Shown piece by piece: positions 61,681 to 64,000 of a stretch of DNA of 64,000 nt (positions are counted from its first letter, which is position 1; the number at the start of each line of letters is the position of its first letter). The translations under genes and the position numbers were made by a program. Under the pieces are notes generated by a model. The model did not search any database. It was not told where the DNA came from and was given only the letters and a program-made list of their open reading frames with translations. This DNA is from Corynebacterium sp. CNJ-954 (GTDB taxonomy: Bacteria > Actinomycetota > Actinomycetes > Mycobacteriales > Mycobacteriaceae). The stretch lies in NCBI RefSeq assembly GCF_001942345.1, contig NZ_MKKI01000044.1, forward strand, positions 175,202 to 239,201, written 5' to 3'.

Positions 61681-62657
61681 CCCTCCAACGCGGCGGCTGC
61701 GGCATCGTCACCGACAGCTGCGACGACCCCGGGGTCCCGGCCCTCGTCGATCTCCCGCCAGACGACCGGCGCCGCCGCGGCAAGGGCTTCCGCAGACATC
61801 ACAGGCAGCGGGCCGGTTTCGCCCGACGAGACAACCACCCGGTCGCGTTCGAGGCGGGCAGACCACCCGCCCAGGTGGTCCCGGAGGTTGGCGGCGATGA
61901 ACGTGGGTCGGAACTCCGTGTGCAGCAGCTCCGTGTGGGTGGCGACACCGGTGAGCACGCAGAGGGTGTCAATGCCGGCGGCGTTGCCACCTGCGATGTC
62001 GGTGTCGAGACGATCACCGACCGCCAGGGGACGGCTGGCCCCTGACGTGGTCACCGCACGACGGAACATCTCGGGAAGCGGCTTCCCCGCACTGCGTGGC
62101 GTCACCCCCGTCGCGCTGACGACGGCGGCGACCAGCGAACCATTGCCCACGAGGAACCCGCGCTCTGACGGCAGCGTGGTGTCGAGGTTCGACGCCACGT
62201 ACTCCGCCCCTGCGCGGATGCTCAACGCAGCTTCCGACAGCTCCGCCCACCCGTTCTCCGGGCTGTGACCGTGCAGCACCACATGAGGCTGCTCATCAGC
62301 ACTGTCCACGACATCGAAACCGGCCTCCGTGGCCAACTCCCGGAACGACCGGGCACCGACGACGTACGCACGACGTCCTGATACCGGGACAGACTTCTCC
62401 GTGAGGATCTCATCAGCCAGCGTGCACGCAGCCTGCGCGGATGTCAGGACCTGCGTGTCCTCGACCGCGAAGTCGAGGTGGCGCAGGTGGTCTGCGACCT
62501 GTCCGGGCGCCCGTGAGGCGTTGTTCGTGATGTACACGACGTCACGTCCCGCCAGCGCTTCACGGGCACCGTCGATCACGACGTCCCCCTTGAACACGGT
62601 GCCGTCGAGATCTGCGAGGAGGACGTCGTAGTCATCCAGTATGCGCAGGCCTGCCAT
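61671..62657 (-). CDS. HAD-superfamily class IIA phosphatase (NagD-like)
   Basis: 328 residues, cytoplasmic. Motif I is 'LLADLDGTVFKGD', motif II 'VYITNNASRAPGQVA' (Thr/Ser-Asn), motif III a Lys in 'SAGKPLPEMF', and motif IV 'AVGDRLDTDIAGGNAAGIDTL'. The C2 cap is in the middle. NagD-like enzymes dephosphorylate nucleotides, p-nitrophenyl phosphate or glycerol phosphates; a phosphoglycolate or UMP role is possible. In the same position as Rv1692. Confidence 0.88.
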   Translation of the reverse strand: MAGLRILDDYDVLLADLDGTVFKGDVVIDGAREALAGRDVVYITNNASRAPGQVADHLRHLDFAVEDTQVLTSAQAACTLADEILTEKSVPVSGRRAYVVGARSFRELATEAGFDVVDSADEQPHVVLHGHSPENGWAELSEAALSIRAGAEYVASNLDTTLPSERGFLVGNGSLVAAVVSATGVTPRSAGKPLPEMFRRAVTTSGASRPLAVGDRLDTDIAGGNAAGIDTLCVLTGVATHTELLHTEFRPTFIAANLRDHLGGWSARLERDRVVVSSGETGPLPVMSAEALAAAAPVVWREIDEGRDPGVVAAVGDDAAAAALEGWR

Positions 62658-62660
62658 CTG

Positions 62661-63698
62661 TCAGGCGTCCTTGAGCTCGCGCAGACGGGCCTCGGAATCG
62701 AGCACGTCCTCCGTGTCCATCTCGATGGCCCGTTCGAACCACTGTCGGGCACCGGGGACGTCACCGACGGCGAGCAGAGCGTCCGCGTATGCGTAGGTCA
62801 CGCGCAGGGCGGTCACGGCGGGAAGGTCAGTCGACTCCGACTCAGGTTCGAGTGCAGCGAGTGCCGCATCGTTTTCACCGAGGTCATGCTGTGCGCCGGC
62901 CACGACGATCGCGAGTTCCGCCCGTCCTTCGGGATCCAGCTCCTCGGCTTCGGGGGAATGTCCGAGCTCCACTGCCTTCCCGGGGTGCCCGAGACCACGC
63001 TCACAGTCGGCCATCACGGCGAGGAGCCCGGGTCCACCAGCCATACGACGCGCGGCGCGGAGCTCCGTCAGTGCTTCCTTCCACTGACCCGCGTGATACG
63101 CGGCGATTCCCAACGTTTCACGGGTGATGGGTACACGTCCACCGCGGTCTTTCGCTGCGCGGGCATGCGCGAGAGCCTTCTCCGGATCCTTGTCCATCAG
63201 CGCGGCTGCCATCACGAGATGACCGGCGACCTTGTCCGCATTGTCCTTGGAAAGGCTCCGGAGTTCCTGGCGGATGCCGGGGTCAAGTTCCTTGGGACTC
63301 ACGTCCGAGGGAATCTCCGGCTCCTGCAGCCGCTGGTTGATACGTTCCTCGCGGTAGCCCGAGCGGTGCGGTCCGTTATGACGGTCGCGGCGACGGTCGT
63401 CACCCTGTCCCTGTCCGCCGCGGTTGGGGCGCCCTCCGCTGCGGTGGTCGCGATTGCCCTGACCCGAACGATTGTCACGGCGGTCGTCACGGTTGTTCCG
63501 GCGACCGTCCCTGTTGTCGTCGGAGCCGCGTCCACGGTAACCACCCCGCTCGCCGCCGCGGTTGTTGTCGCGGTTGCCGTAGCTGCGCTGACCTCCACGA
63601 CCTCCCTGCCCACCGGGGCCGCGACGTCCTCCGTTGGAGGACTGGCTTCCGCCACGATGCTGACCGCGGGAACCGCTGCCGCCGGAGGACTCGCTCAT
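62661..63698 (-). CDS. RG-rich protein with C-terminal tetratricopeptide repeats
   Basis: 345 residues in two parts. Residues 1-115 are a low-complexity domain rich in Gly, Arg, Asn, Asp and Ser (many RGG, RGN and DRR units), typical of RNA-binding or condensing tails. Residues 130-345 are helical and read as TPR-like pairs ('AGHLVMAAALMDKDPEKALAHARAA', 'TLGIAAYHAGQWKEALTELRAARRM', 'AYADALLAVGDVPGARQWFERAIEMD'). It lies directly downstream of an rRNA terminator and may act on ribosome or RNA processes (inference). M. tuberculosis Rv1691 is the positional counterpart. Confidence 0.8.
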   Translation of the reverse strand: MSESSGGSGSRGQHRGGSQSSNGGRRGPGGQGGRGGQRSYGNRDNNRGGERGGYRGRGSDDNRDGRRNNRDDRRDNRSGQGNRDHRSGGRPNRGGQGQGDDRRRDRHNGPHRSGYREERINQRLQEPEIPSDVSPKELDPGIRQELRSLSKDNADKVAGHLVMAAALMDKDPEKALAHARAAKDRGGRVPITRETLGIAAYHAGQWKEALTELRAARRMAGGPGLLAVMADCERGLGHPGKAVELGHSPEAEELDPEGRAELAIVVAGAQHDLGENDAALAALEPESESTDLPAVTALRVTYAYADALLAVGDVPGARQWFERAIEMDTEDVLDSEARLRELKDA

Positions 63699-63807
63699 CT
63701 GACTACCTCTTCCTAGTGTTGTTATTCCCGACCGATTCTAGGTCAGGTGTGCACAGAGACCAACCGCGAGGGATCCCTGGGCTGCCTCTGCAACTGTAAA
63801 ACCGCAT

Positions 63808-63858
63808 AAAAAAAGTGTGTGGTCGAAGCAGCCACCAAAGACCGCTCCAACCACACAC
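63808..63858 (-). terminator. rRNA operon intrinsic terminator
   Basis: On the minus strand GTGTGTGGT pairs with ACCACACAC across a 26-base loop that can itself form a smaller pairing, and TTTTTTT follows. It sits 17 bases after the 5S rRNA 3' end. Confidence 0.88.
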
Positions 63859-63875
63859 CATCACCTAAATTTTGA

Positions 63876-63993
63876 TGCCGGCGGCGTCCTACTCTCCCAC
63901 ACCCTCCCGGGTGCAGTACCATCGGCGCAGGCAGGCTTAGCTTCCGGGTTCGGAAAGGGACCGGGCGTGACCCCGCCGCTAAAACCACCGACA
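63876..63993 (-). rRNA. rrf: 5S ribosomal RNA
   Basis: About 118 bases. Core sequences conserved in actinobacterial 5S rRNA are present: ACGCCCGGTCCC, TTCCGAACCCGGAAGCTAAGC, GCGCCGATGGTACTGC, and GGGAGAGTAGG. The 5' TGTCGGTGG pairs with the 3' CCGCCGGCA (two G-U wobbles), which sets the ends. The 16S and 23S genes should lie upstream, beyond the right edge of the window. Confidence 0.95.
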
Positions 63994-64000
63994 AACACAC

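Noticed and set aside
63300..63655. Repetitive Gly/Arg codons that look like a DNA repeat array
   Set aside because: They are in-frame low-complexity codons of the RG-rich protein, not a CRISPR or tandem array with fixed period.
63743..64000. Open frame across the right end
   Set aside because: It lies over the 5S rRNA and its terminator.
1..64000. CRISPR arrays, insertion sequences, prophage or attachment sites
   Set aside because: No regular repeats with spacers, no transposase or integrase other than XerD, and no terminal inverted repeats were seen; tRNA-Pro has no duplicated 3' end in the window.

Overview
The window looks like a chromosomal segment of a high-GC Corynebacterium. I infer this from gene content and order: steA-steB-pyrG-NUDIX-xerD-parA-scpA-scpB-rluB-cmk/der, odhI-ftsR-merR, gnd beside two CNNM-type membrane proteins, and ufaA-ndh-thi. 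These blocks match C. glutamicum and, more loosely, Mycobacterium tuberculosis. Other corynebacterial marks are an OdhI/GarA FHA protein with its N-terminal double threonine, an accessory SecA2, and many start codons placed about 6-8 bases after a TANNNT -10 box (leaderless genes). No prophage, transposon, integron or CRISPR array is visible.

Bases 1-16 kb (variable part): a partial alpha/beta-hydrolase-like gene; a lipoprotein class B penicillin-binding protein; two tandem META-type secreted proteins; a Cof-type phosphatase; a MocR regulator divergent from an EamA exporter plus aminotransferase operon; a DJ-1/AraC (GlxA-type) regulator divergent from a DUF1348 protein and a frameshifted DJ-1/PfpI gene; a ThiD-like pyridoxine kinase with a FUSC membrane protein; a BCCT osmolyte carrier; a phosphoribosyltransferase; and a KstD-like flavoprotein.

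Bases 16-32 kb: an MHS-family symporter, a CFA-synthase-like methyltransferase (ufaA), type II NADH dehydrogenase, a strong terminator, and a TPP riboswitch controlling thiM-thiE-thiD/tenA. These are followed by a PaaI thioesterase, gnd, a DEAD-box helicase, two CNNM/CorC-type membrane proteins, a glycosylase-annotated protein and a membrane-anchored binding-protein-like gene.

Bases 32-46.6 kb: two MerR regulators (ftsR and a second one), odhI, secA2, an alpha/beta hydrolase, rraA, tRNA-Pro(GGG), an unrecognised 63-residue protein, a PspC protein and a SodC lipoprotein. An iron-uptake locus follows: a siderophore-binding lipoprotein behind a DtxR-like dyad, a frameshifted siderophore-interacting flavoprotein, an AraC regulator and a heterodimeric ABC pair with one intact and one degenerate ATP site.

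Bases 46.6-64 kb (all minus strand): a housekeeping run from an rRNA operon end (5S rRNA and terminator) through an RG-rich/TPR protein, a HAD phosphatase, a small conserved protein, tlyA, NAD kinase, recN, steA, steB, pyrG, a NUDIX hydrolase, xerD, parA, scpA, scpB and rluB, ending in a fused cytidylate kinase-GTPase Der gene and a DUF4395 protein. The themes are cell division and separation, chromosome handling and nucleotide/cofactor supply.

No clearly novel multi-gene system was found. The most interesting points are the MocR/exporter pair with overlapping start codons, the ABC heterodimer in which one subunit lacks a P-loop, the riboswitch whose P1 helix can take in the start codon, the Cmk-Der fusion and the orphan small protein.
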